From: Verrucomicrobiota bacterium
Lineage (GTDB): Bacteria > Verrucomicrobiota > Verrucomicrobiia > Opitutales > Opitutaceae
Assembly: GCA_023457715.1 (NCBI GenBank)
Contig: JAEWKR010000014.1
Coordinates: 1 to 55,129 of the forward strand
Direction of reading: 5' to 3'
Length of the DNA stretch: 55,129 nucleotides
A program made the translations under genes and the position numbers. The notes below the pieces were generated by a model. That model was not told where the DNA came from. It saw only the letters and a list, made by a program, of their open reading frames with translations, and ran no database searches. Positions 41,417-48,927 of the stretch are shown one piece after another; position 1 is the first letter of the stretch, and every line of letters starts with the position of its first letter.

Positions 41417-41662
41417 TCAGGCACGAAAATGTCGCCGCCGGAACTCGCGACCGGAGCCTGATTTCAGGTATGCCTCGAATGCCACGGCAATCCGTTCATC
41501 GGCGAACGCGTGATAGCACACGAGATTCCACGGACGATGCTTGGCAGTATGCGGAGACTTGCCTGCGTTGTGATCCGACAACCGACCACGCAGATCGTCG
41601 GTCCGGCCGACATACTTCTCGGCCGGCTCGCTGGCCGATTCGAGGATGTAGACGTAATGCAT
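41417..41662 (-). CDS. GIY-YIG nuclease superfamily protein (UPF0213-like)
   Basis: 81-residue stand-alone GIY-YIG domain. The motif pair is YVYIL (3-7) and YVGRTDDLRGRLSDHNAG (17-34), followed by KSPHTAKHRPW and the Glu63 metal-ligand region in FEAYLKSGSGREF. Small single-domain members are common in bacteria and often uncharacterised; DNA cleavage is possible but not shown. It converges on recR (70 bp apart). Confidence 0.88.
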   Translation of the reverse strand: MHYVYILESASEPAEKYVGRTDDLRGRLSDHNAGKSPHTAKHRPWNLVCYHAFADERIAVAFEAYLKSGSGREFRRRHFRA

Positions 41663-41806
41663 GGCCGGTGGGATTCTCGCTCGCTTGGCCCTCCTTCGCC
41701 AAGCCTACGGCGGGCAGCCTTCGCTTCTGTCGGCGGACGAGGGGGACGTTGCGGAGGCTGGCCTGCCAGCCGTAGCCTCTGCGAGTTCTACGAGCAGAGC
41801 GAAGGC
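41663..41806. repeat. Structured REP-like region adjacent to tRNA-Gly
   Basis: Several short inverted repeats lie here: AGCCTTCGCT (41716-41725) pairs with AGCGAAGGCT (41798-41807), and GAGGCTGGC (41756-41764) with a near-complement a few bases on. Text such as CTTCGCCAAGCCTACGGCGG is typical of dispersed GC-rich elements in this kind of genome. The right end touches the tRNA CCA end. Confidence 0.6.
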
Positions 41807-41881
41807 TGGTGCGGGCGGCGGGAGTCGAACCCGCCTCTCATGCTTGGGAAGCACACATAATAGCCGATATACTACGCCCGC
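41807..41881 (-). tRNA. tRNA-Gly (anticodon CCC)
   Basis: The reverse strand folds as a cloverleaf: acceptor GCGGGCG/CGCCCGC, anticodon stem TGTGC/GCATG with loop TTCCCAA giving anticodon CCC (reads GGG), T-arm GCGGG-TTCGACT-CCCGC, discriminator A and an encoded CCA end. All stems pair with only G-T wobbles in the anticodon stem. It lies downstream of dxs on the same strand. Confidence 0.95.
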
Positions 41882-41953
41882 AGGGAGCAGCGCCGCCTAG
41901 GAGAACCATCGGGCTGCCCGGCGTCAAGTGCAGGGCGGTGGGGTATCCCTGAT

Positions 41954-41977
41954 CGTCTCGCTGGCGCTCCCCGCTAC
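41954..41977 (-). repeat. 24-bp dispersed repeat, copy 1
   Basis: The 24 bp here are identical to the reverse complement of 51778-51801. The core reads CTGGCGCTCCCCGC. Both copies are intergenic and about 9.8 kb apart in opposite orientation. Confidence 0.85.
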
Positions 41978-41988
41978 ATCGCGCCACC

Positions 41989-42108
41989 AATCTTTCTCTT
42001 TCTCGTAATCTTTCTCATTCTCCGGTTTCGCGGCTTGGGATCTCCGAGGTCCGGCGCCCCAACCACGGCAGGAGAGAAAGAGAAAGATTAAGAGAAAGAG
42101 AAAGATTA
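41989..42108. repeat. Long inverted repeat of GAAAGA/TCTTTC units downstream of dxs
   Basis: Left arm 41989-42023 (AATCTTTCTCTTTCTC twice, degenerate) and right arm 42071-42108 (its complement) are separated by 47 bp. The right arm starts four bases beyond the dxs stop codon. In dxs mRNA it would form a stem of about 35 bp, which could end or stabilise the transcript. It shares the homopurine/homopyrimidine character of the leaders at 4891 and 40207. Confidence 0.88.
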
Positions 42109-42112
42109 CTGC

Positions 42113-44047
42113 CTAAACGTCGGCTTCGACGTGCTCGGCGCGAAGATTGCGCCAGCGGTCGCGGACGCGGCGGTGGATGTCGTCCGGGGAGAGGCCGTAG
42201 GCGGCCCGCAGCACTTCCACGCTGGTGCCGTGCTCGATGAACTTGTCCGGCCAGCCGATGCGCTCGACGGCGGTGGCGCAGTCCGCGTCCTGGAGCGCTT
42301 CCAGGACCGCGCTGCCGAAGCCGCCGGAAAGGACGTGGTCTTCCATCGTCACCAGCAGCGGGATACAGGCGGCGTGGCTGAGCAGCAGGGCGCGGTCGAG
42401 CGGCTTCACGAAGCGCGCGTTGACGACGCCCACCGAGAGATTCTCCTCGGCGGAGAGCCGCTCCGCGAGCGTCAGCGCATCCTGCACCATGTTGCCCAGC
42501 GCCCAGATCATGATGTTCGAACCTTCGCGCAGCACCTCGGCGTGTCCCACCGGAATGAGCGCGGGCTGGTCCTTGATCCGCACCCCCAGGCCGGCGCCGC
42601 GAGGGTAACGGATGAACCCCGCATTCGGGAGCTGCAGGCTGGTGTGCAGCATGTCCACCAGTTCGTCCTCATCCTTGGGCTGCATCACCACCACGTTCGG
42701 CACGCAGCGGAGATACGAGAGGTCGAAAAGCCCGTGGTGCGTCGGACCGTCGTTCGGCGACAGCCCCGCGCGGTCCATGCAGAACGTCACGGGGAGGTTT
42801 TGCAGCGCCACGTCATGGATGACCTGGTCGTAGGCGCGCTGGAGAAAGGTGGAGTAGATCGCGCATACCGGACGCAGGCCCTTGGTGGCCATGCCGGCGG
42901 CGAAAAGCACGGCATGCTCTTCCGCAATCCCGACGTCGAAAAACTGTCCGGGCACGGCGGTCGCGAGATGGTGGAGACCGGTGCCGGCGGGCATGGCGCC
43001 CGTGATCCCGACGATCTTCGGGTCCGTGTGGGCGAACCGCGCGAGCGCCTGACCGAACACGTCCTGGTAGTTGGGCGCGGCGGTCGGGCTGCCCTTCTTG
43101 TTCTCGCCCGTGACCGGATCGTAGGGCGCGGCGCCATGAAACTTCTCGGGGTGCGCGAGCGCGGCCTCCAGGCCCTTGCCCTTCTTCGTCAGGACATGGA
43201 TCAGCACCGGCACGTCGCACTGTTTGGCGAACTCCAGGTTCTTCTGCAGCGCCTCGAGATTGTGGCCGTCGACCGGCCCGAGGTAGCGCAGGCCGAATTT
43301 CTCGAACAGCGACGATTCGACGATGAAGTCCTTCGTCTCCCGCTTCCAGCGCTGGTACAGCCGGTTCATCTCGACGCCCTTGGGGAAGCTCTTGAAGAAC
43401 GCCTCCACGTCGTGGTGGAGCTTGTTGTACGTCGTGCTGGTGCTGATGCGGTTGAGGTACTTCGCGATCGCCCCGACGTTCTTCGCGATCGACCACTCAT
43501 TGTCGTTCAGCACGACGATCAACCGCTTGGTGCAGCTGACGACGTTGTTCAACGCCTCGAGCGTGACGCCACACGTGAACGCCGCGTCGCCGCAGACGGC
43601 CACCACATGCTCGCCGCTGCCCCGAAGGTCGCGGGCCGTGGCCATCCCCAGCGCGGCGGACAGCGCGGTGCCGGCATGACCGGCGCCGAAAGCGTCGTGC
43701 TGGCTCTCGCTGCGGTACAGGAAGCCGCTCGCGCCGCCGGTCTGGCGCAACTGGCGGAAAAACTCGCCGCCGCGCCCCGTCAGCAGCTTGTGCACGTAGC
43801 CCTGGTGCGCGACATCGAACACGAACTGGTCGGCAGGCGTCTCGAACACCCGGTGCAGCGCGATCGTCAGTTCGACGACGCCCAGATTGGGGCCCACGTG
43901 ACCGCCATTGCGGGACGTGACGGCGATCAGCTCGTCTCGGATTTCCTGTGCCAGTTGCGGCAGCTTCGCCGCGGGCAACGCCCGGACATCGGCCGGGCTT
44001 TGGATGGAATCAAGCAACCGGGCCGTGGAATTGGCGGGTTCGTTCAT
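42113..44047 (-). CDS. dxs: 1-deoxy-D-xylulose-5-phosphate synthase
   Basis: Thiamine diphosphate enzyme that joins pyruvate and glyceraldehyde-3-phosphate in the MEP isoprenoid pathway. The 644 residues cover all three transketolase-type domains. Marks include SRNGGHVGPNLG with the substrate-site His, the ThDP motif GDAAFTCG...NDNEWSI (the common GDG is GDA here), GYVHKLLTGR, the catalytic Glu in GIAEEHAVLFAAG, and STFLQRAYDQVIHDVALQ. It begins at ATG 44047, 28 bp after xseB, the common xseB-dxs pairing. Its product also feeds undecaprenyl phosphate synthesis, which the polysaccharide operon consumes. Confidence 0.97.
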   Translation of the reverse strand: MNEPANSTARLLDSIQSPADVRALPAAKLPQLAQEIRDELIAVTSRNGGHVGPNLGVVELTIALHRVFETPADQFVFDVAHQGYVHKLLTGRGGEFFRQLRQTGGASGFLYRSESQHDAFGAGHAGTALSAALGMATARDLRGSGEHVVAVCGDAAFTCGVTLEALNNVVSCTKRLIVVLNDNEWSIAKNVGAIAKYLNRISTSTTYNKLHHDVEAFFKSFPKGVEMNRLYQRWKRETKDFIVESSLFEKFGLRYLGPVDGHNLEALQKNLEFAKQCDVPVLIHVLTKKGKGLEAALAHPEKFHGAAPYDPVTGENKKGSPTAAPNYQDVFGQALARFAHTDPKIVGITGAMPAGTGLHHLATAVPGQFFDVGIAEEHAVLFAAGMATKGLRPVCAIYSTFLQRAYDQVIHDVALQNLPVTFCMDRAGLSPNDGPTHHGLFDLSYLRCVPNVVVMQPKDEDELVDMLHTSLQLPNAGFIRYPRGAGLGVRIKDQPALIPVGHAEVLREGSNIMIWALGNMVQDALTLAERLSAEENLSVGVVNARFVKPLDRALLLSHAACIPLLVTMEDHVLSGGFGSAVLEALQDADCATAVERIGWPDKFIEHGTSVEVLRAAYGLSPDDIHRRVRDRWRNLRAEHVEADV

Positions 44048-44075
44048 TTATGGGCGGGTGGGGGCGCGGGGGAAC

Positions 44076-44354
44076 TCAGACTTCGCGCTCAGTCTCAAAT
44101 TTTTCCAGGGTCAGCGAACCGTCCTTCTGCTTCTTCAGCTGCTCGATCTTGAGCTCCGCATCCTTCAGACGGGTCTCGCATTGCTTCAGCAGGCGCGTGC
44201 CCTCCTCGAACTTGGCCAGCAATTCGGCCAGAGGCACGGCGCCCGACTCCATCGATTCCACGATGGCTTCGAGCTTCTCGAGTGCTTCTTCGAACGAGGG
44301 TTGAGCGTCCTTGGCTTCCACAGGACCCACAACGTTGCGGTCACCCGCCGGCAT
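44076..44354 (-). CDS. xseB: Exodeoxyribonuclease VII small subunit
   Basis: Small partner of XseA in the single-strand-specific exonuclease VII. The 92 residues carry the family core SFEEALEKLEAIVESMESG, then VPLAELLAKFEEGTRLLKQC, which forms two helices, and a charged coiled-coil tail. Start ATG 44354 is chosen over the open frame upstream (to 44483), which shows no similarity. dxs follows after 28 bp. xseA is not in the window. Confidence 0.94.
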   Translation of the reverse strand: MPAGDRNVVGPVEAKDAQPSFEEALEKLEAIVESMESGAVPLAELLAKFEEGTRLLKQCETRLKDAELKIEQLKKQKDGSLTLEKFETEREV

Positions 44355-44652
44355 TTCAAACCATCTTTCCGGCGTCCAAGTGGATACAGGCCCGGGAAAC
44401 CTCCACAGATGAACGCAACTGCCCGCGAAGAGAAGGGGATGCAGGGCCGCTCCCCCTGCGTTTCGCCCCTTCCCCGGTGGCACGTCAGGTACGGTCAGGC
44501 CGGGGCCGCTTCGCGTTCATTTCGCGTCCATCGCGGATCTCGCTGCCCTCGGGACGCGGCTAAGTGCAAAGGTCCGGCTAAGTGGATGATGGGGCGCGCC
44601 CTCGGTTGAGTTTGGGCTCGCGGCATCGCGGGAAACCCTTGCAGTGGGGCGC
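44355..44652. other. Intergenic region between xseB and the M48 peptidase
   Basis: About 298 bp separating two divergent genes. Small open frames exist on both strands but none has recognisable similarity. I see no tandem repeat or strong hairpin. Promoters for both directions must lie here, but no clear box pair could be assigned. Confidence 0.5.
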
Positions 44653-45897
44653 ATGCCATCCGTCGTCTGGATTGTGGGCCTGCTCATGGCCTTGCGGCTC
44701 GTCACTGACCTCGTTCTGGCCGCGATGAACCGCGCCGAGGTCAGGCGTCATGCGAAATCCCCGCCCGCTGCCGCCTCGGCGGTGATGGACGATGCCACCT
44801 ACCGTAAGTCGGTGGCGTACACCCTCGAAAAATCGCGTTTCGGGGCCGTGACCGAGATTTTCGACACCCTGGTTCTGGCCCTCGTGCTGTTCGGAGGGAT
44901 CCTCCCACCCCTTTACGTGGCGGTGACGTCCTGGGGAGCCTCCGGGGCGCTGTGGACCCAGGCCCTTTTTATTCTGCTGGCCGGGGCCCTCCTTTCCATC
45001 CCCTCGCTGCCGTTCGAGTGGTGGGAGCAGTTCCGGATCGAACAGCGCTTTGGCTTCAACAAGAGTACGCCGGCCCTGTGGGTGACCGACCGGATCAAGG
45101 GCGCCATCCTGGCATTCGCCATCGGGTTTCCGTTGCTCTGGGCGCTGCTGGCGCTGGTCAAATGGGTGGGTCCCTCCTGGTGGCTGTGGGGCTTTGCGCT
45201 GCTGTTCGGCTTCCAGCTGCTCATGCTCGTGCTGTATCCGAAGCTGATTCTGCCGCTGTTCAACAAGCTGACTCCGCTGCCCGAGGGCGAACTGCGCGAC
45301 CGGTTGCTGGCCCTCGGCGATCGCACGGGCTTCAAGGCGAAGACCATCGAGGTGATCGACGGTTCGAAGCGTTCCGGCCACTCGAACGCGTACTTCACCG
45401 GGTTCGGACGCTTCCGGCGCATCGTGCTTTTCGATACGCTGGTGGCGCAGCTGACGCCGGAGGAGCTGGAGGCGGTGCTGGCGCACGAGATCGGGCATTA
45501 CCGCCGGGGCCATATTCCCAAGATGATTGCCATGTCCGCGGTCTCGCTCTGCGTCGGCTTCGCCGTCGTCGCCTGGCTCGCGGGGAGCTCCTGGTTCAAC
45601 CCGTCCTTCGGGTTCCCGACCGGCGCCATCGCCCCTTCCTTCCTGCTGTTTGGGCTGCTGAGCGGGCTGGTGACCTTCTGGTTCAGTCCGCTCACTCACC
45701 TGCTGATGCGGCGCTATGAGTACCAGGCCGATGCGTTCGCCCGCGACGCGATGGGCAGCGCGGGCCCGATGATCGGGGCGCTGCGCAAGCTGGCGCAGAA
45801 GAATCTCACCAACCTGACCCCGCATCCGCTCTTCAGCGCGTTCTATCACTCGCATCCGACGATCGTGGAGCGCGAGCGCGCGCTGCTCGCCGCCTAA
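44653..45897 (+). CDS. M48 family membrane metallopeptidase (Ste24/CAAX prenyl protease 1-like)
   Basis: Membrane zinc protease of 414 residues with about seven hydrophobic helices. The active site is HEIGH at 278-282, with a third ligand Glu in RRYEYQADAFA further on. SGHSNAYFTGFG before it is a Ste24 hallmark. Bacterial homologues act in membrane protein quality control. ATG 44653 is preferred; an in-frame GTG lies three codons upstream (44644). Confidence 0.93.
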   Translation: MPSVVWIVGLLMALRLVTDLVLAAMNRAEVRRHAKSPPAAASAVMDDATYRKSVAYTLEKSRFGAVTEIFDTLVLALVLFGGILPPLYVAVTSWGASGALWTQALFILLAGALLSIPSLPFEWWEQFRIEQRFGFNKSTPALWVTDRIKGAILAFAIGFPLLWALLALVKWVGPSWWLWGFALLFGFQLLMLVLYPKLILPLFNKLTPLPEGELRDRLLALGDRTGFKAKTIEVIDGSKRSGHSNAYFTGFGRFRRIVLFDTLVAQLTPEELEAVLAHEIGHYRRGHIPKMIAMSAVSLCVGFAVVAWLAGSSWFNPSFGFPTGAIAPSFLLFGLLSGLVTFWFSPLTHLLMRRYEYQADAFARDAMGSAGPMIGALRKLAQKNLTNLTPHPLFSAFYHSHPTIVERERALLAA

Positions 45898-45915
45898 CTC
45901 GGAACAATGCCATTG

Positions 45916-46056
45916 AACCACGACTGGACACGAATGAACACGAATGGAGCAATGGCTTTCGAGGGCCGCTTTTCCGTTCACTGAGCCGTAATCGGAGATG
46001 GCAAAACTTCGGCGGATGAGTTCGAGATTCGTGTCAATTCGGGTCCATTCGTGGTT
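45916..46056. repeat. Imperfect 30-bp inverted repeat element, second copy
   Basis: Arms 45916-45945 and 46027-46056 are complementary over 30 bp with about four mismatches and share the arm sequence of the element at 40622-40726 (for example TCCATTCGTGGTT at the outer end). It lies between the M48 peptidase stop and the next gene start, with a different interior of about 80 bp. Confidence 0.9.
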
Positions 46057-46089
46057 AGTCCTTCTGCCTGGTTCTGTCTTGGCGTCACC

Positions 46090-46983
46090 ATGAAGCGTCT
46101 GCGGCTTGTCGGCTGGTCACTGCTGCTGGCGTGCGTGCTGCCCGTCTGGGCGGGACGGCCCGACGCGCTCACGATCGCGACGTATAATATCCAAAACTAC
46201 GGACCGGCGAATCGGATGACGGCGGACGGATTCCGGCCGAGCTACCCCAAGCCCGACGAGGAAAAACAGGCACTGCGGCAGGTCCTCCGGGCGATAGATG
46301 CCGACGTCCTCGTGCTGCAGGAGATGGGTCCGGCGGAGTACCTCGAGGAACTGCAGCGCGACCTGGCGGCGGAAGGGCTGGACTACCCGCATCGCTTCCT
46401 GGCCGTGGGAGCTGACCGCGAGCGTCACGTGGCGCTCCTGTCGCGCGTGCCCCTGCGGCGGACGCAAACCCTGGCGCCCACGCACCGCTATCAACGCAAG
46501 CTCGAACCGGTGAAGCGTGGTGTCTTGCACGTGGAATTGGAGACCTCGCGCGGCCCGGTGGCTCTCTTCGGTCTCCATCTCAAGAGCCGCCGGACCGAGC
46601 GAAAGGACGACCCGGAGGCGCGGGAACAACGGGCCGGGGAGGCGGCGGCCGTGCGGGACGCCGTGCTGAAACAGTTTCCCGATCCATCCCAGGCCCGGTT
46701 CCTGATTCTCGGCGATTTGAACGATGTGAAGACGAGCCGGGCGCTCAGACTCCTCCAGAAGCGCGGGAATCAGCGGGTCTGCGACCCGGTCCCGGCCTTC
46801 GATTCCCGGAAGGAATCCTGGACGTATCATTACGCGCGCGAGGACACGTATTCCCGGATCGACTACGTGCTCGCGTCGCCCGCGGTGCGCCCCGACGTGC
46901 TCGGCGACGGCACGATCCACGACGGTCCCGGCGTCAACGAAGCCAGCGACCATCGGCCGGTGGTGGTGTTCCTGCGGAAGTAA
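46090..46983 (+). CDS. Secreted endonuclease/exonuclease/phosphatase family protein
   Basis: 297 residues with an N-terminal signal peptide (MKRLRLVGWSLLLACVLPVW, cleavage near residue 21), so likely periplasmic or exported. EEP-fold motifs are all visible: ATYNIQNYG, VLQEMGPAE with the metal-binding Glu, GLHLKSRRT, ILGDLNDVK, RIDYVLAS and the terminal ASDHRPVVV with the catalytic His. Members cleave nucleic acids or phosphodiesters; the substrate is unknown. The frame is open 13 codons further upstream, but the signal peptide begins at ATG 46090. Confidence 0.9.
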   Translation: MKRLRLVGWSLLLACVLPVWAGRPDALTIATYNIQNYGPANRMTADGFRPSYPKPDEEKQALRQVLRAIDADVLVLQEMGPAEYLEELQRDLAAEGLDYPHRFLAVGADRERHVALLSRVPLRRTQTLAPTHRYQRKLEPVKRGVLHVELETSRGPVALFGLHLKSRRTERKDDPEAREQRAGEAAAVRDAVLKQFPDPSQARFLILGDLNDVKTSRALRLLQKRGNQRVCDPVPAFDSRKESWTYHYAREDTYSRIDYVLASPAVRPDVLGDGTIHDGPGVNEASDHRPVVVFLRK

Positions 46984-47029
46984 GTGCCCCAACGTTGACG
47001 ACGCTGGCCGGGCGCGACAGTCTGCGGAC

Positions 47030-47842
47030 GTGTCGTTGCCTTTCCGCCAGAGCATCCTGCGTTACGTGGCAAATCACCGGCGGAGTGGGGCGATGCGGCG
47101 AATCGCCCGCGTGGCGCGCCAGTTGTACCTGGCCTCCGAGAACGTCAATTATGAGATCGGCTGCAATGGCGAGGCGCTGGTTATCGCCGCGGTGGCGAAG
47201 GCCAGCGGGCCGGGAGCGACCGCGTTTGACGTCGGAGCGAACGTGGGGGAGTGGACGACCCGGGCAGCGGGGCACTTCTCCCGGGTGGTATCGTTCGAAG
47301 TCGTGCCGGCAATCCATCGCCGGCTCGCGCAGGCCTGTCAGGGACTGGGCAACGTCACGCTGGAAAATCTCGGCCTTGGAGAAACGTCCGGCGAATTGAC
47401 CTTCCACTACGCGCCGGAGCGGGGGGACCTGGCGTCCGCAGTCGGCGGGTTGCACGGGGGAAGTTTTGACGAACAATCCATCCGTTGTCCCGTCGTGACG
47501 GGTGACGAATATTGCGCGGCGCGTGGCGTGCAGAAAATCGATCTGCTGAAAGTGGACGTGGAGGGGTTCGAGCCGCAGGTGCTGCGGGGATTCAAAGGCA
47601 TGCTGCACGCCGGCGCGGTGCGCGTGGTGCAGGTGGAATACAACGTCGTCAACATCCACACGCGCTGGTTGCTGGCTGATTATTACACGCTGTTTCGGGA
47701 GTTCGGCATGATGGTGGGCAAGATCTACCCGGATCACGTGGAATTCCGCGAGTACCGCTATGAACACGAGGATTTCCTGGGGCCCAACTATCTGGCCGTC
47801 CGCGCCACGGACGAGGTCATGATCCGAGCCCTGCAAGGCTGA
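47030..47842 (+). CDS. FkbM family methyltransferase
   Basis: 270 residues from GTG 47030. The SAM-binding fold shows TAFDVGANVGEWTTRAAG, then VVSFEVVPAIHRRLAQAC and the FkbM hallmark LLKVDVEGFEPQVLRG. It is not part of the polysaccharide operon and stands 46 bp after the EEP gene. It may methylate a surface sugar or another small target. Confidence 0.9.
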   Translation: MSLPFRQSILRYVANHRRSGAMRRIARVARQLYLASENVNYEIGCNGEALVIAAVAKASGPGATAFDVGANVGEWTTRAAGHFSRVVSFEVVPAIHRRLAQACQGLGNVTLENLGLGETSGELTFHYAPERGDLASAVGGLHGGSFDEQSIRCPVVTGDEYCAARGVQKIDLLKVDVEGFEPQVLRGFKGMLHAGAVRVVQVEYNVVNIHTRWLLADYYTLFREFGMMVGKIYPDHVEFREYRYEHEDFLGPNYLAVRATDEVMIRALQG

Positions 47843-47913
47843 TTGCGGCCCGGGTCCCCGGCATGCGCAGCGGCTCTGGGCCGGCTGCTCCTCGCCTCCG
47901 GGTTGTGGGTACG

Positions 47914-47942
47914 AAAAAAGGCGCGGCTTGGTGGCCGCGCCT
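47914..47942 (-). terminator. Rho-independent terminator of the lipoprotein gene
   Basis: A perfect 9-bp stem, AGGCGCGGC (47919-47927) with GCCGCGCCT (47934-47942), and a 6-nt loop are followed on the minus strand by six T (complement of 47914-47919). It lies 22 bp beyond the stop of the gene at 47965. Confidence 0.88.
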
Positions 47943-47964
47943 CGGAAAGGGGACGAGCGGGCGC

Positions 47965-48885
47965 TCAGCGGCCGGTGATCGTGACGGGGATCGTGACCTC
48001 CCCGGAGCCGAAGCCCTTGAGGTAGAGGCTGCCCGTGCCGGGTTTGCCGCCCTCGACCGTGACCGAGACACTGGTCTGGCCCTGCGGCACGATCACTTCC
48101 GGCATGATGATGCTGTCCGGAATGTCGGTGGTGACATCGAGCAGCGTGCCGCCCGCGGGCGCCGGATTGGGAATGCTGAAGGTGAGCGAGTCACGCTCGC
48201 CGGACCGCAGGTTCAGGGACAGCGGCGAGATCGAAACACTGCCGCCGTCGATGCGGAACGTGCCGACGGGGGAGCTGCCGTGCGGGCTCTGCAGCGAGAC
48301 CAGGTAGTTCTTGTTCGGCGTGAGCGCGGGGACGTAAAAGCTCAGCGACGTCGACGATTCGAAGGCGGTGCGCGTCGGCTGGCCGTCGACGAGAATCACG
48401 TCGGAAGGGGTGAAGCCGCGGCCGAGCACGCTCACCCGGGCGCCGACCGGCGCGCGATTCGCCTCGAGCGAGAGCACCTTGCGGCGGATGATGGAGGCGT
48501 GCTGCAGGGCGGTGTAAGCCTCGCCCGGAAGGCGGACGTTGTTGCCGTCGACCGTGTAGTTGACCAGGAAGTAGTACGGCACCACCTCGCGGCCGGCGGG
48601 AAGCTGATATTCGAATTCGTACAGGTCCTGACCGAGCGCGCTTTTCCGGAGCGGGTAGCTCTTGCCGTCGAGAATGATGTTCGGCGAGATGCTGCCCGGG
48701 GTCACGGTGTTCGTGGTCGGGGTGGCGCGCAGGGTGAACGTGTAGATCTGGGAGGGGTTTTCATCCAGGCCCGGCGGCGTCAGATTGGTGAGCCTAACCG
48801 TCTGGCAGCCCGGCAGCAGCGCGACACCGATCGCAGCGGCTAAACAAGAGAGGAATTTTCTCGCGGGAGAAATGCGGGTGGTCAT
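47965..48885 (-). CDS. Lipoprotein with IPT/TIG-like domain
   Basis: 306 residues. The signal peptide ends in the lipobox VALLPGC with Cys27 as the lipidation site, so the protein is anchored in a membrane facing the periplasm or surface. Residues of about 145-220 look like an IPT/TIG immunoglobulin-like fold (APVGARVSVLGRGFTPSDVI), and the C-terminal 80 residues are another beta-rich domain ending GEVTIPVTITGR. No enzyme motif is seen. ATG 48885 is preferred; a TTG nine codons upstream is possible. It has its own terminator and is divergent from hemW. Confidence 0.8.
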   Translation of the reverse strand: MTTRISPARKFLSCLAAAIGVALLPGCQTVRLTNLTPPGLDENPSQIYTFTLRATPTTNTVTPGSISPNIILDGKSYPLRKSALGQDLYEFEYQLPAGREVVPYYFLVNYTVDGNNVRLPGEAYTALQHASIIRRKVLSLEANRAPVGARVSVLGRGFTPSDVILVDGQPTRTAFESSTSLSFYVPALTPNKNYLVSLQSPHGSSPVGTFRIDGGSVSISPLSLNLRSGERDSLTFSIPNPAPAGGTLLDVTTDIPDSIIMPEVIVPQGQTSVSVTVEGGKPGTGSLYLKGFGSGEVTIPVTITGR

Positions 48886-48927
48886 TGGTTTACGAGTGAA
48901 TACCGGGCGCAATAAGCGGGTTTAGTA

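Noticed and set aside
42131..44152. 673-codon open frame antisense to dxs
   Set aside because: Shadow of dxs with no recognisable protein features.
44282..44563. Small plus-strand open frame between xseB and the M48 gene
   Set aside because: No similarity, and it overlaps the xseB start in antisense; probably chance.
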